This document shows positions 12,711 to 25,104 of a DNA stretch of 64,000 bases, piece after piece (within the stretch, counting starts at the first letter, position 1; the number at the start of each line of letters is the position of its first letter). Made by a program: the position numbers and the translations under genes. The notes under the pieces are model-generated. The model searched no databases and had not been told where the DNA came from. It worked only from the letters and a program-made list of their open reading frames with translations. This stretch comes from Codonopsis lanceolata. Its lineage: Eukaryota; Streptophyta; Magnoliopsida; Asterales; Campanulaceae. Location of the stretch: NCBI GenBank assembly GCA_013146195.2, contig CM028377.1, positions 37,577,632-37,641,631 of the forward strand. Reading direction: 5' to 3'.

Positions 12711-12905
12711 CTCTAAGTTTTCCTTCGTCTTTGTCACACGCAAACACAGATTGTGATTGAGATATAAGATTCAATGGCTGATAGAGATAGGGAAAAGGGT
12801 AGGACGGAGAGAGAGAGAGAGAGAGAGCGGGTGGGTTTGGAGGTGGCGCAGAGAGAGAGAAAAAGAATGATGAAAGAGGCAATAGCTGAGACTTTATAGT
12901 GGAAG
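12711..12905 (-). promoter_or_regulatory. 5' leader and putative TATA box of the DLNxxP gene
   Basis: Reading the minus strand upstream of the ATG at 12,710, there is a CT-rich leader including a (GA/CT)n microsatellite at about 12,810-12,828. A TATA-like word, tataaa, lies at 12,893-12,898, about 185 bp from the start codon. CT-rich leaders and this spacing are common for plant promoters; transcription start is not determined. Confidence 0.45.
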
Positions 12906-13847
12906 GAATTAATGTGTGAGAGTGAGGGAGAGATATACATGGTCAGTCGATTTTTTTCTAATACGGGTCGGACCAATAAAATCGAATCGAACCTGTAAAA
13001 ATTAAACCGAAATAATTTTATACCCAATTTAGTTTCGGTATTGAATTTTAGTAGAATGGATAAGGTCCTCACTTTTAAATCTTTATATACACTTTATATT
13101 TCTAAATTATTGTTATATTTGATTAACTATACATATTAAAAATCTAATTGACTATAGTATAAATATTTATGTAAAATGTAATTTTATTAAAAACTCACAT
13201 GAATGTGGTCATTATTAAAGTAATAAGAAAATTAGGAAAAACGAGAAATATAATACTCTCTCGGTTTCAGATAAAAAGTTCATTATACTATTTTAGATGT
13301 TTCATTCAAAAGACTACTTTTAAAAATTATGTATACAATTACCATAATATTTCAATTTTATCATTCATATTTGATATTGTCATAATGATCATAATCAAGT
13401 ATTTTTGTAATTATAAATAATTATATATCCTTCAATTATTAGTTTTTTTTAAAATTCTACTAGTATATATGCTGGTGTCATAGGCACAATGTTTGTATGA
13501 GATCAGTTCAATTGATATTTGAGATAAACAAAACTATAACTGAGGGGGTAATTCAAACAAAACCCACAACTGAAGGTTTTATATGTAATTGTGGAGGAGG
13601 TAATTCAAATAAACACATAACTTAGGGATTTATATGTAACTCACATATTTATGAATCAATCTGGATCGGTCAGATGTTTTTGACACAATTCGATCAGGGA
13701 CGCCAGTTAGATTCTGTATTGTTTTGTAATATAGATATTTGAAAAGTTTAATTAAAGAATATATTTTTAGTATTAAAATTGGTCATAATACAAAAATATT
13801 TAAGAATAATCGCTATATTTTTTTTCTTTCTCGTTTTTCAAAAAGAG
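12906..13847. other. AT-rich spacer
   Basis: No gene. Near 13,510-13,650 two related copies of a phrase (aactgagggggtaattcaaa and a variant followed by ttatatgtaa) occur in tandem. At 13,462-13,500 lies one of four scattered copies of a word like gctggtgtcataggcac, discussed in the findings. Confidence 0.35.
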
Positions 13848-15290
13848 AAGGCAAAACACACCTTTGGGTCACTGTACTTTGCCAAACATTGCAATTAGGC
13901 CACTGAGACGTCAAAATTTTCAGTGCGGCCACTGTACCAGACTTATCTTGCATGTTAACCCAATTTTTGGATGGACGTTAAGTTCCGTTGTTAACTTATG
14001 TTAAAGTCCTATTTTACCCCTGAAAATGAATAATTATTACCTTGTATATAATAAAGAAATTAAAATTGAAGGCATGTGATATCTCCCAATATAATAAAGT
14101 TGTAAAATCTGATTGTTCTGAAGGTGAATGCATCTTCCATTAAAAGGTGAATGTGATATCAAAATTTGCAGATTGGTTTGTTGAAGAAGGAACATACGAA
14201 GAAAACGAAATCGGAAAGAAAGATGGGAAAACGATTCCGACGATCGACGTCAATCTGCCGCCGCTCTCGCCTCCCTCATTTCTCTCCTCATTCCATAATC
14301 AATCGTCCGTCTCTATATCTCTCTCTGTAGTCCGTATGCTTATAGATTCACGATGCCGCCTTGGTATTCTCACGACCAACGGTCTCCCTTCGTCAGCCAA
14401 TTCTGTCTCCCAAACCCTAGCCTTTCCTAGTCAAGCCTTCTCCTTCGCCAATCAAACCAATACAATCAATCCGCCTGCCTGCCTGTTCGCAATCGCCGTC
14501 TAGTGTGAAACCAAGGAAGAATCCATCGAAACCCCACCACCATCTCTAGATTTGTTAGATCCGGATCCACCACCGCCTCCATCACACAACAACTCTTCAC
14601 GCTATATCTCTCATCGACATCTTCGGCCATCACCATCATCACCATCATCTCGCTCCCTCAAATCAAACTACAGAGCGATCCACCTTCGCCAACAGCTATG
14701 ATTGCATCTCCTCCATCGACCAAAGATTGCAAGGCCAGCCTACGGGTCGTTTCTACTCCAAGCGAGCCCCGTCTCCAGACCCTCGCACAATCTCCATAGT
14801 TTGTGTTCTAGATTAATTGAGAGGGAAAGATGAAAAATTCAAGATCTGGGTTTGATCTTTCCTTATCTTTCGGCTCAGGCTTTTTGTGTGAGAGGGAAAG
14901 AGTTGGAAACGATGGAGTAATCCATCCATCCGAAGTTTGTGCTTGTGAGAGAGAGTTCTTCATGCTCGATAAAGATTTGGTTATCATCGAGAATTTATGC
15001 TCGATAATGGAATTTGTTATTTGGTTAATCATCGACGCTTGAATTTAGTCATGTGAATTTGTTAGAATTTATTTTCCTTTGTTTCGAATCAATACTCATA
15101 TTGATGGAAGATCCGTTGATTGAGTCTTTAGAAAATCTAGATTTGATTTCGTTGTAATTTGAAGACGATGGCGGTATTTGATTTCGAAGATAAGTAATCA
15201 AAGGTTAACGGTCAAGATAACGTGCAAGATAAGTCATCTCAATTTTCGAAAATTTTGCCTTTGGTTTTCGGTGAGGCCTAATTTCAAAAG
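13848..15290. mobile_element. MULE-like element of the 41-43 kb family, with GC-richer interior
   Basis: The left end (aaggcaaaacacacc, cttatcttgcatgttaac, ggatggacgttaa) matches in order the right end of the element finishing at about 42,785, read inverted. A partial inverted partner (gttatcttgacc, gcacgttatc) lies near 15,205-15,240. The interior (14,150-15,050) is noticeably richer in C and T and contains open frames on both strands, none recognised. It may be captured host sequence, as in the related element that carries a GGPP synthase fragment, but that is inference. Confidence 0.4.
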
Positions 15291-15697
15291 AGAATGAATA
15301 TTATCGTTCCCCATTTACACAAGGTGTGTTTTGACTCAAACTCACAAACCAAAAGAGAAGTGAAACATCTTATCATTAAAGGTGTTTTGCCAAAAGCATA
15401 ATATTTTAATATCAAATATAAAATGAATATTAGTTCCCCATTTACACACATGGGGACTCAAACTCACAAACCTATTTGGTGTATAACTGCATAATATTTT
15501 AATATCATTAAACTCCTTCCGCGTTTCCATTAATACGCTTGAACAAAATTAGTATAATGATTTTTTATCCTTGGTGGGTGGGTGTGTGCCATAATTAAAA
15601 TATGTATGAATAAATGGCGAAACTCCTTCCGTTTTCGAATTATTATCATCTTTAATTTCTCCGCGTTTTTGTATATATTTGGCGAAATGTGTGGTTT
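15291..15697. other. AT-rich spacer
   Basis: No gene. The phrase tcccatttacaca with ctcaaactcacaaacc occurs twice (about 15,307-15,350 and 15,434-15,470), a short direct duplication. Confidence 0.35.
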
Positions 15698-15985
15698 AGC
15701 TGGGTAGGAAATGCTTGTTTTCCATTTCGCCTTGTTGGCCCATAATTAAAATATATATAAAAATAAGGATAAATGATAAAAATATTTTCCTAAAAGAAAA
15801 ATAATTCATTTAGCAGGTTCATTGGCCCTCTTAAAACGATAATTTAAAAAACGTAAGTAGCTGGGTAGGAAAGTCCGTCGTCGAGCAATTTGTTTTCCAT
15901 TTCGCCTTGTTGGCCCATGGAATTCATTTAGCAGGTTCATTGGCCCTCTTAGTTTTTGTAAAGAGTCCGTCGTCGAGCAATTTGT
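15698..15985. repeat. Mosaic direct duplication with shuffled blocks
   Basis: Four blocks each occur twice. agctgggtaggaaa is at about 15,698 and 15,860. A 28-base block ending cgccttgttggccca is at about 15,715 and 15,889. A 30-base block containing ggttcattggccctctta is at about 15,806 and 15,922. A 20-base block beginning gtccgtcgtcgagcaa is at about 15,871 and 15,965. The spacings differ, so this is not a simple tandem repeat. Confidence 0.7.
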
Positions 15986-16481
15986 GGAGCAGTCATTAGA
16001 TGGTCAAATGGTAATTACCTTGTCCTTAGAAACTATGTTAGGAAGATAGTTTTCTTATTTTGAATTGTCAATTATGTTATCAAATTTTTGGAGCAGTAAA
16101 ATTTTACTCAGTTTTTTGTTTGAGTTCATTAAACCTTGTCCTTCTATGTTAGGTAGTTAGTTTTCATATTTTTGTCAATTATGTTTTAATTGTGAGTAAA
16201 ATTTTACTAGTTTTTTGTTTGAGACATAATTGATTCACGGTTCGAACCGTGAACTGAACCGCATCAAATCGAATTGTCATCAGAGAGGTTTATCGGTTTC
16301 GAAAAGGTTCGTGTATTTCAAATTTGGTGAACTGATAGTTCTGAATCGTGAACCGACGATTCCAATAGTAAGATTTTGAAAAAAAGATGTTGGATCGAAT
16401 TGGACGACCCAGATTGCATCTAGGGTGCAGAATGGTCTTATAACCGTTTGGGGGGGGGTTTATGAAAAAAAAAACGAAATT

Positions 16482-16735
16482 GATTCTCTCAATTATAAAA
16501 CTCTCCAATTATTTTAAAACTTTCCAAGTGTGTTACCTACAAGTTATAACTCTCCAATTATTTAGTAAGTTTACTAAAAAATTATTTTTATCTTTAACTA
16601 AGATTCTCTCAATTATAAAACTCTCCAATTATTTTAAAACTTTCCAAGTTTTGTTGTAATTATATATAATATTTATTACAAGTTATAACTCTCCAATTAT
16701 TTAGTAAGTTTACTAATTATTTTTATTAACTAAGT
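16482..16735. repeat. 120-bp tandem duplication
   Basis: The block beginning gattctctcaattataaaac at 16,482 repeats at 16,602. It includes ctccaattattttaaaact and ends in ttagtaagtttactaa; the second copy carries a small insertion (tgtaattatatataatattt). It lies inside the hAT element upstream of its coding remains. Confidence 0.75.
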
Positions 16736-17001
16736 TTTTTGTTGTAATTATATATTATTATTAAGTACTATACATTATATCAACGTTTTAATTATCTATA
16801 TTATTATTAAGTATCAACTACTATTGTTTACGTTATTTATTAATTATCAAGAAATCATAATAATTTTGTTTTAATATTATACATTAATTGTTGTTAATTA
16901 CTATATTTAAAATTAATTACAATTTTAATTGTTTAGTAGTTATTAATTTATACTATTAACTACGTTGTATTACATTATTTAATTATTTTATTACAAAAAA
17001 A

Positions 17002-18373
17002 ATGTCTTCTTCTCGATCCGGTATGAACAAGGGAAAAGACAAAATTTTCCAAGGACCCCAAATCCCCAAGCCGATAAAAGTTGATCCCAAAGATACTTTT
17101 TGGCAAATTTTAGACATGCCACGATTAATTTAGATTTTAGCGATAACGAATATGATGTTAACAATCCAAAGAGTGATGAGCCGGTTAATCCCCACACCTC
17201 TGAAACTCACCCTCGTACTCAAGAGAGTATTACTCAAACTGAAGGCCAAGGTGGAACAACAAGAGGTTGAGTTCAAGGTAGAACAACGAGACAATCCGAT
17301 ATATATTCACGTTGCATTATACAAAAACGTATCTTGAAGATAAGAATTTCCTAGTCACATGTAAATATTGCAACACCCTATTTAGCTTCAAAACTAGAAA
17401 TAGATATGACACGCATAAGAAGCAGATAAGGAAGAAGGATCCTGATAAGATGTGAATGGAAGAAGGTCAAACACAAATCACGGGAGTTGCGAGATCATCT
17501 CAACAAGATACATCTTCTATATTTAAATTTACCAAAGGTATGTATAGAAAACAAATGGTAAATTTGATTTGTACTAAAGGTCTACCGTTTAATTTTGTAA
17601 ATGATGTTTTATGGACAAATTTTGCACAATTATCATTGAATCATGCCGCTAAAGAAATTCATAAGAATATGGTTACTCGTAACACAAAAATTATTTGCAT
17701 GTAAGGAAAAAAGATATTAATTACTATATTTATAAATTTATTGCAAAAAGTTTCAATATGTATAGATATTTAGAATGATAAATGGCAACGACATGATTAT
17801 ATAGCATTTAAATGTCATTGGATTGATAACTCATGGAAAACGCAAAAACGATTAATTGAACTTAAAGATTTTGATACTCCATATAATACTCGTAATATTT
17901 CCGCAAAAATTATGAATGTTTTAAAAGAATATGGTTTAGATAAAAAAATATTTTAAATTGGATTTGGTAAAACATCAAATTATATTGCTACTTTATCCGA
18001 ACTCATTTCATTTTGTCAACCATCAATTTGTGATAAAAATTTTCATGTTAGATACATATATCATATTTTAAATTTGTGTGTGCATAATGGTTTGACGACT
18101 TTTACGTGATAAAGTTAAACCAATTATGAACATAATATCAGTTTTGATGATACACCATAATATTAAAAAAAGGGCTAAAATTATCCAACTCTATCATTAA
18201 TTGCAAATGAGGTCCTAGCTGCTCATGTCTCAACCGTCGTCATTGAACATACATTTAACGTCTCCGACTACGTTTTAGATGAAAGAAGATCTCAATTGAG
18301 TCCAAAAAATTTAAAATTTCAATTTTTGGTGGCGATTAGGTTAAATAAATGGCTTGAACACAAGACAAGGTAG
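17002..18373 (+). pseudogene. hAT transposase pseudogene (BED finger to dimerisation domain)
   Basis: A start at 17,002 (MSSSRSG) soon meets a stop. At about 17,345-17,450 there is a BED-type zinc finger, CKYCNTLF followed by an RYDTHKKQ helix. After one in-frame stop comes a frame at 17,456-17,704 with GLPFNFVND and sequence typical of the region before the hAT catalytic core. Around 17,775-18,110 HDYIAFKCHWIDNSW and NFHVRYIYHILNLCVHNGL resemble the hAT core. At about 18,185-18,373 STVVIEHTFN...VLDERRSQLSP is the C-terminal dimerisation region. Much of the helical middle is missing between 18,110 and 18,185, so the gene is internally deleted and frameshifted. Confidence 0.75.
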
Positions 18374-18890
18374 ATTGTAAGTTATAACTTAGATTAGAAT
18401 TTTTAATTTATAGATTGTAAGTTATAATTTTAAGATTATATTTTTTTATTTATTGAAAAAAATTGTAATTTAAAAATAAAGCTCCTTTGGCTTTAGTTCA
18501 TTGGTGGTCCCCTCATTGTAATTTTTTATTATATTAATAAAATTGGTCAGGGTACCGTCCTTGTTTTTTTTACAAAATATTGTTGATATTTTACAAAGTA
18601 AAAAATGTTTACACAAAGTTAAAATAATGAAATTTTGTCACTTTTAAAAATTCAAAAAATATTTACAGAATTTTTTTTACAAATGTTTAAACATAGTTTT
18701 TATAAAAATAAAAAAATCAAAAATATAAAGTTTTTTTTTAAAAAATTTAAATTTGGTGAACCGTGAAAACAGTTCACGGTTCAAAACCAAACCGTGTCGG
18801 TTCTCGATTTGAATCTGATTCAACATTTTTCCCTCTAAGAACCGCCGATTCCAGAACCGTGAACCGTATCCGTATGTCCACGTCTATCTA

Positions 18891-20145
18891 TACCATGTAT
18901 GAATTCTTTGAGTGATTTGTAAATAGGCTAAAAAATTCACTTTTTTTTTTGTGCCAATTATAACGGATTGTGTGTGTTTTGAAGGTATTTGTATTAGTAG
19001 AACATTTATTACTCCCTCCGTCTCTAAATAATCTTCCTAGTTGACTTGGTGCACAGTTTAAGAAAAAACAATTGACTTGATTATTTATATTGATTTAATG
19101 TATAGTTTCCTTTAAAACTCAGGTGTATGTGGCCCATAATTAAAGTAGAGTGAAAAAGTATGGGTAAAGTGGTAAAAGTGATGTTTTAAAAAATAAGTTT
19201 CAAACTGGACAATTATTTTGGGACAGACGAAAAAGAAAGGAAGACGATAATTTAGGGACGGAGAGAGTAATACATTTTAAGGTACGGTTAAAGGTTAAGT
19301 GTTCAAAACTAAGAATTCCTACTTAAGACACTCTCATTTAGAGCTCCTTTCTTTTATTCCTTTTTTTGAACAAAGCTTAAAACGAAGTTATTTCATGAGA
19401 AATTCACATTTGGTATGATTTTGTAAATATCGCCCACAAGAATCAAATTCAAGTAAAAATAAATTAGAAAACAAAGGTAACCGTTACTTGAACTACATAA
19501 CCCCTATGCTTCGTTGAATAATTCTAAACGGAGTTCTAAAGCAACAAAAAAAATGACAAAAACTTGTGTGAGACGATTTTATGGATATTTTAGTAAGATG
19601 AATCATAATTATCCGACCAACTATGGTGGGTTAGGCTGTGAGAGAGTGATACTCCATCTTACGAATTAAGATCCATAAAACGGTTTTACAGGAGACATAC
19701 AAAAAAATATATATATATATAATTCTGATACAAAATCAACGGATAATTATTTAGAGATTAAAACTATAAATCTTAGAACTCTTATAATACGCTCACTCCA
19801 TAGCCAATTAAGCCATGTTTGCTTTATTTGTATTCAAATTTCTTTGACGTTTTTTGGTTTAGTAGTTTGATCATCACTAAATTCTTGTGTAGAACGATCT
19901 ATTTAACAAAACTTTATGCATTTGGCTCTCATCAAACACAAATTTCTTAACACAGTAGCAGACCAAGTATTGCGAGTGAGTATTAGTCGCATCCCCAACG
20001 TAATATGGAGACACATCTTGGAAATTTTTTGGCATATTGCTTTTTTGGGAGTTTTCTTTTTTGCAATTTAATTGCTTAGTTTGTGATTGAATTTTCTCTT
20101 TTTGATCTCACTTGTCTTTCCTCCATTTTCTATCATATTTTAAAA
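18891..20145. other. AT-rich spacer
   Basis: No gene. Short words such as tactccctccgt near 19,010 and gggacggagagagta near 19,255 are inverted, typical of a small Stowaway/Tourist-like or other MITE relic. A second relic lies at about 19,570-19,690 (gagacgattttatggat versus atccataaaacgg). Confidence 0.35.
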
Positions 20146-21353
20146 GGAAAAATAGTTAATTTTGTCGATGTATTTTCACAAATCTTTATATTTTGTACAT
20201 GTACTATTTTATGAGCGAAATTATCATTGTACTTTTAAAAATAGATGTAATTTCACTACTATTCTAACTGTCATCTAATTTTAACGGAATTAATTCCAAT
20301 TGCCTCCCTTAAAGGTTTTTAAGATGTTGAAAGATACTTAATAATTGTTGATGTTAAAAGTATATGATTTTTTTGTTTTTAAATTATAAGGGGGTCCTTT
20401 TTTGTGGCTTTTAAGGGTTAAAAAAAGATACTGTTTTATAAACAAAAAATGAAAGAATTAATGAAATATAAAAAATATAAATAAGAAGAAAAGATACATT
20501 GATTGAATAAAAAATGAGAGAAAATATTTAAATTAATTATTATATACATTTTATCTTAATGAATAATATAATAAAAATATACTAATATTAAAACATAATA
20601 ATTTTAAAATAAATCTAATCATTAATAAATTTTGAAAATTTTCATTCACTAAATCTAGTTGCTAACACTCATTCACTAAATGTAATTTAATTTGTAAAGA
20701 AAATTGATTAAAAGTATAACTTATTTTTGTATTAATTTTTTTTCAAAATCTGTAAATAATAATTGTAAATATAAGATTATAAAAAAAAACATTTAGTTCA
20801 ACATATAATATCCACCATGAAAATTGTGATATGTTAATTTTTTTATGAATAATACTCTTTTTTTATAAGAACAATTTTTCTTACAGTTTTTTAATGTTAT
20901 TTAATGATATATGTTCAATATGTTTTATTTAATAATAGTTATTAGTTTGTAAATATATTTTAATAATTTATTAATTTATTAAAATTTAATTAAATACTTT
21001 TTTATTAATTTATTTTTAATAATTATTAAGTAATTCTTTAATATTTTAATAACTAATTTATTAATAAAAAGGATAACCACTAAACTCAACTATTAAATAT
21101 TTTTTTAAAATTTAATCTCAGCCGGTAAATCATTTAATTTTTAACTTCAACTATCATTAAATATCTTCCTATATTTAAAAAACCTTAGGGGGGACAACTG
21201 AAATTAATTTCGTTAAAAATTAAATAACAATTAGTTATAATAACAAAATTGTATCTTACTTTTCAAGTATAATGGTAATTTTGCTCGAAAAATAGTACAG
21301 TGCCAAAATGTAACGGTCGATCAAAGTACAATAACAAAATTAACCATTTTTCT
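20146..21353. mobile_element. MULE-like TIR element with 10-bp target duplication
   Basis: It starts ggaaaaatagttaattttg and ends caaaattaaccatttttct. Similarity between inverted ends continues for roughly 180 bases, including the blocks around gtaattttgctcg and ttaattttaacg. It is flanked by TATTTTAAAA at 20,136-20,145 and again at 21,354-21,363, an exact 10-bp direct repeat. No coding sequence is present; the AT-rich interior suggests a non-autonomous copy. Confidence 0.75.
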
Positions 21354-21424
21354 TATTTTAAAATATTATGAAAAAAATGAAGACAATTTTTAAAAACATA
21401 TTGTTATATTTCGTAGTTACGTAG

Positions 21425-21835
21425 GCCTAACAATTATAACTCATTACCCATTAACCCATCCAACTCAACCCAACCCACTAATTATCCAACCTAACTCAAC
21501 TCATTAATATTTTTGGGTTGAAGCGGGTAACCCGTTTCGATCCAATAATATTAATGTGTTAGGTCGGGTCAGGTCGGGATAAAGTGGATCGGACCCGCTA
21601 TCCATTTCGACCCGTGACATTTTATGCTATAAATTGATGTTTTTGGAGAGAGACGGGTCGACCCGTTTTAACCTGTTACTTATTTCAACCCGATTCATTC
21701 TGACTCAACCCATTTTAACCCTTTTGACATTTGAGTTCTAATGAGTTTCGATCTGTTTCAACCTATTACCTATTCCAACCTAACTCAAACCCAACCCAAC
21801 TCATTCAATTACGAGGCTTAATTCATCTATCACCT
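21425..21835. repeat. Region of pyrimidine-rich CCCAACC / GGGTCGACCC words
   Basis: The words ccaacccaac, cgggtcgacccg, cccgtttcgacc and aacccattttaaccc recur over about 400 bases, the composition seen in many plant hAT-type MITEs. Convincing matching ends and a target duplication were not found, so it is listed only as a repeat-like tract. Confidence 0.4.
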
Positions 21836-22283
21836 TAATAAATAAATATTAAAGGTAACATTTATAATGTTGATGTGATATGACCCTCTAGTAAGTAGTA
21901 ACAATGCAGAACATAAGTAATTTTATCTACGATCTTACTATTCACATTAACAAAGTTATTGATACATTATATTATTAAGACGTATGATATTACGAATTCA
22001 AGTTTGTAATATTTCTACGTTTAAAAGTTTTAGCATTATTTTCGTTAAATCAAATTTATTTAAACTTTTAAACAGTCATATCAAATTTGACATTTTACGA
22101 GATGAACATCCCAATCATTGTTGCTTAACCATCAAACCATTTTGACATTTGTTTATAAAAATACCATAAGCTCTCGTTTTAAATGATTAATAAATCCCAG
22201 CAATATCAATGTTTCACCAAATATTTTGATTATTTTCCAACCTTAACATTAACACCAATTAGTTTTACACTGTTGCGTTAAAT

Positions 22284-22341
<58 letters not shown>

Positions 22342-22756
22342 TTCTTTTAGTTAAATTATACTCAAATAAGACGAAGATTATAAAAAATATAGAAAAAATA
22401 TGATTAAGGGAGCAACCTATTAAAAACAAAAATGATTTTTAAATTAGATATTTGTATATTCAAGATTTTTTTTTTGTATTTTCAAGAAATAAGAAAATAA
22501 AGTTAGTTTTTTTTTGTTATAAAAATTTCAGATGTGATGAAATGAATAAATATTTTAGATATTTATCGTCTTTTTATATACTTTGTTAGTTATGTCAATA
22601 TATTGTACTAAATCGCGAGTAATTATAATATACTTGAATTTTTTTAGTACAATAACTTTTCAAAATATTTTTACAAATTTATAAATTTTCATAGTCATGT
22701 TTACTTGAGAGTTGAGTAATCAATTAATGAGATTTGTGTTATTAATACATGCTACC
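21836..22756. other. AT-rich spacer with (CA)n(TA)n microsatellite
   Basis: No gene. A compound microsatellite of about 16 CA and 12 TA units lies at 22,285-22,341. The rest is AT-rich without recognisable features. Confidence 0.6.
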
Positions 22757-23319
22757 TTAGGGCATCCTCATTGGGGGTGTTCTTATGCTAATTCTTATAA
22801 GGCAAGAACAACCCCCCATTGTGGCTCCATTCTTATAAGAATAAGTGGGGTTGAATTCTTAACGAAGAATTCTCTAAGAATGCAGCAAAATAATTCTCTA
22901 CTCACACCAAAAGCAAGTGAACCACACTTCTTGTCAAATAATGGAGAGTGTACCACATCTCCCAAAAGTTGTGTGAGCTCAAAGTTTTGTGGGACCCACA
23001 TTATTGTACTCCTTTTCTCTTCCTTGTTTGAACGGTTTTGGTGTAATTTTTTTTTTAAAAAAAACCATTTCAACTTTTGACCGTTTTTCAGCGGATCATT
23101 TTTTCAATTTTTTTGCCGTTTGATTTTTTTGTCAGTTTTTTTTTCACTTTTTTTTATTTTAATTTTCACCATTTTTACTTCATTTTTCTTCCTATATAAA
23201 CCCCAACTTCTTCCAAAATTTTCATTCTCAATCTATTCTCTCTACAAATTCTCTATATTATTTTAATTGTTTTATCTCATCAATTTTTATATCATCAGTT
23301 TTTCTTCATTATCAAATGG

Positions 23320-23505
23320 ATGAAAAATATGACTAATTTTTTGAAGAATTTTTTTAATTCTTCAAATGTTGAAGAAAATCAAAATTCTCGTATCCCCGAT
23401 AATGTTCCACATTCTCAATTTTCATCTACCCCTCAATACCCACCAAATCTTCCCAAAAATCAAAATTCTCGTATCCCCGATAATGTTGAAGTATTCGCAT
23501 TTTAA
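23320..23505 (+). pseudogene. Harbinger ORF1 (Myb/SANT-type partner) N-terminal remnant
   Basis: A 61-codon frame rich in Asn, Phe and Pro resembles the low-complexity N-terminus of the second protein of PIF/Harbinger elements, normally several hundred residues with a Myb/SANT DNA-binding domain. The phrase NQNSRIPDNV occurs twice (around residues 20-29 and 47-56), after which the frame stops. The SANT region is absent. A direct repeat at the breakpoint suggests loss by deletion or slippage between repeats. The identification rests on position and composition. Confidence 0.55.
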
Positions 23506-23621
23506 TGTAATTTTTATTATTGGTGTTTGAATGTAATTTTAATTATTTGTATTTTAATGTAATTTTAATTATTGGTGTTTTAATATGTAATATTTTACTG
23601 CATTGGAAAATTTAGAAAATA

Positions 23622-23733
23622 ATCGTTACAAACTAGCCGTTGTAAAATAGCCGCTATAAACTAGCCGTTGTAAAATAGCTGTTACAAACTAGCCGTTGTA
23701 AAATAGCCGTTATAAATTAGCCGTTACAAACTA
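23622..23733. repeat. Tandem repeat of ctagccgttgtaaaatag units
   Basis: About three copies of a roughly 32-35 bp unit (actagccgttgtaaaatagc, then gttacaa or ctataaa) lie in the ~300-bp gap between the two Harbinger frames, just upstream of the transposase start. Confidence 0.75.
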
Positions 23734-23816
23734 ATGTTATATATAGATTACTAGTATTAGACATCTTCAAACTGCAAGAATTTTTTTACGAACCAATTAT
23801 CATTTTACCACAAAAG

Positions 23817-25094
23817 ATGTCTTTCAGTAGCCTAAATACTTATTCCTCAACCAGCTCCGATGAATCTCTAGGTGATGAACTAATGGAGGCGATAGTTCAA
23901 CAACACGAACGATTACTCGAATCGGTGAAAGCGCAAACCAGTAGAACACGAAGGAAAATGAGGTATTTAGATCGAAAGCATGAAATTGGACACACTCAAC
24001 TTGTCAATGATTACTTCTCAAGTCAGCCATTATATCCTGATAACATGTTCCGCCGACGTTTTCGAATGCATAAGAGCTTATTCCTTCGGGTAGTTACTGC
24101 ATTGGAGAATCATTCACAATAGTTTCAAATGAGGTTGGATGCAGTTGGAAGAAGAGGTATGTCACCAATTCAAAAATGCACGGCGGCTATCCGTCAGTTG
24201 GCTTATGGAGTTCCGGCCAACCATCTCGACGGGTATCTATGATTGGCTGAAACAACTGCCATGGAATGCTTGTTCAACTTCTGCAATTGTGTTGTTCAAT
24301 TGTTTGGAAATCAATACTTGAGAAGACCAAATGCCGATGATACACAACGTCTTCTCCAAATGCACGAACAGAGGCACGGATTTCCAGGTATGTTAGGAAG
24401 TCTTAATTGTATGCACTGGGAATGGAAAAACTGCCCAGTTGCTTGGCAAAGGAAATTTACAAGAGGTCATGCAAAGCCAACAATTGTGCTTGAAGCGGTT
24501 GCGTCTGCAGATCTATGGATATGGCATGTATTTTTCGGGGTCGCGGGTTCTCGTAATGATCTTAATATGCTATATAAGTCACCTTTATTCAGTACCGTAC
24601 TCGAAGGAACTGCACCGCCTATTGATTTTGTAGTTAATAACACACATTATACAAAAGGATACTACCTAGTAGATGAAATTTATCCGAATTGGGCTACTTT
24701 TGTGAAGAATTTTTCGTGCCCGACGGATCCTAAAAGAAAGAAATTCAAGGAAAGACTAGAGGCAGCAAGAAAAGACATCGAACGGGCATTTGCAATACTC
24801 CAATCAAGGTGGGCGATTGTAAAAGGTCCTACTCGATCTTGTTATAGAAGTAACTTGAAAGAAATTATGCAAACATGCATTATTCTACACAACATGATTG
24901 TCGAGGATGAGGGTGATCACGTTACGAACTAGGCTGATGATACAGAAGATTCCCCTACAGAAGCCAACTATGGCTCAACCCAAGCATTCACAGATTATTT
25001 GAAGCGAAATAACGAGCTACGTGATAGCAATCGGTATCATGAACTTCGCCACGACTTGGTTGAGCATATATGGGCTCGTTACGATGAGAACTAG
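23817..25094 (+). pseudogene. PIF/Harbinger transposase (DDE, HARBI1-like), three nonsense codons
   Basis: One reading frame of 426 codons runs from ATG 23,817 to TAG 25,092-25,094 without frameshift. In-frame stops lie at 24,120-24,122, 24,240-24,242 and after HVTN at about 24,930. The usual family length is near 400 residues. Catalytic landmarks: GSLNCMHWEW where active relatives have Asp before Cys (D to N at the first catalytic position), GSRNDLNMLYKSPLF for the second Asp, and RKDIERAF for the Glu. The N-terminal part (MFRRRFRMHKSLFLRVV) is the helix-turn-helix-like segment of the family. It acts with ORF1 in cut-and-paste transposition at TTA targets; this copy should be inactive. Confidence 0.9.
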
Positions 25095-25104
25095 TGATGA
25101 CTAA

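Larger units (their letters stand above)
16235..18890 (+). mobile_element. Decayed hAT element
   Basis: The ends carry related inverted sequence built on gattcacggttc / gaaccgtgaacc (about 16,225-16,260 and 18,760-18,875). Between them lie fragments of a hAT transposase on the plus strand: BED zinc finger, catalytic-region pieces and C-terminal dimerisation domain. Exact termini and the 8-bp target duplication could not be fixed. An internal 120-bp duplication lies at 16,482-16,735. Confidence 0.65.

Noticed and set aside
14147..15042. ORFs in the GC-richer interior of the element at 13.8-15.3 kb
   Set aside because: No family recognised on either strand; kept only as possible captured sequence in the element entry.
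24439..24633. 64-codon plus ORF overlapping the Harbinger transposase
   Set aside because: Out-of-frame shadow of the transposase.
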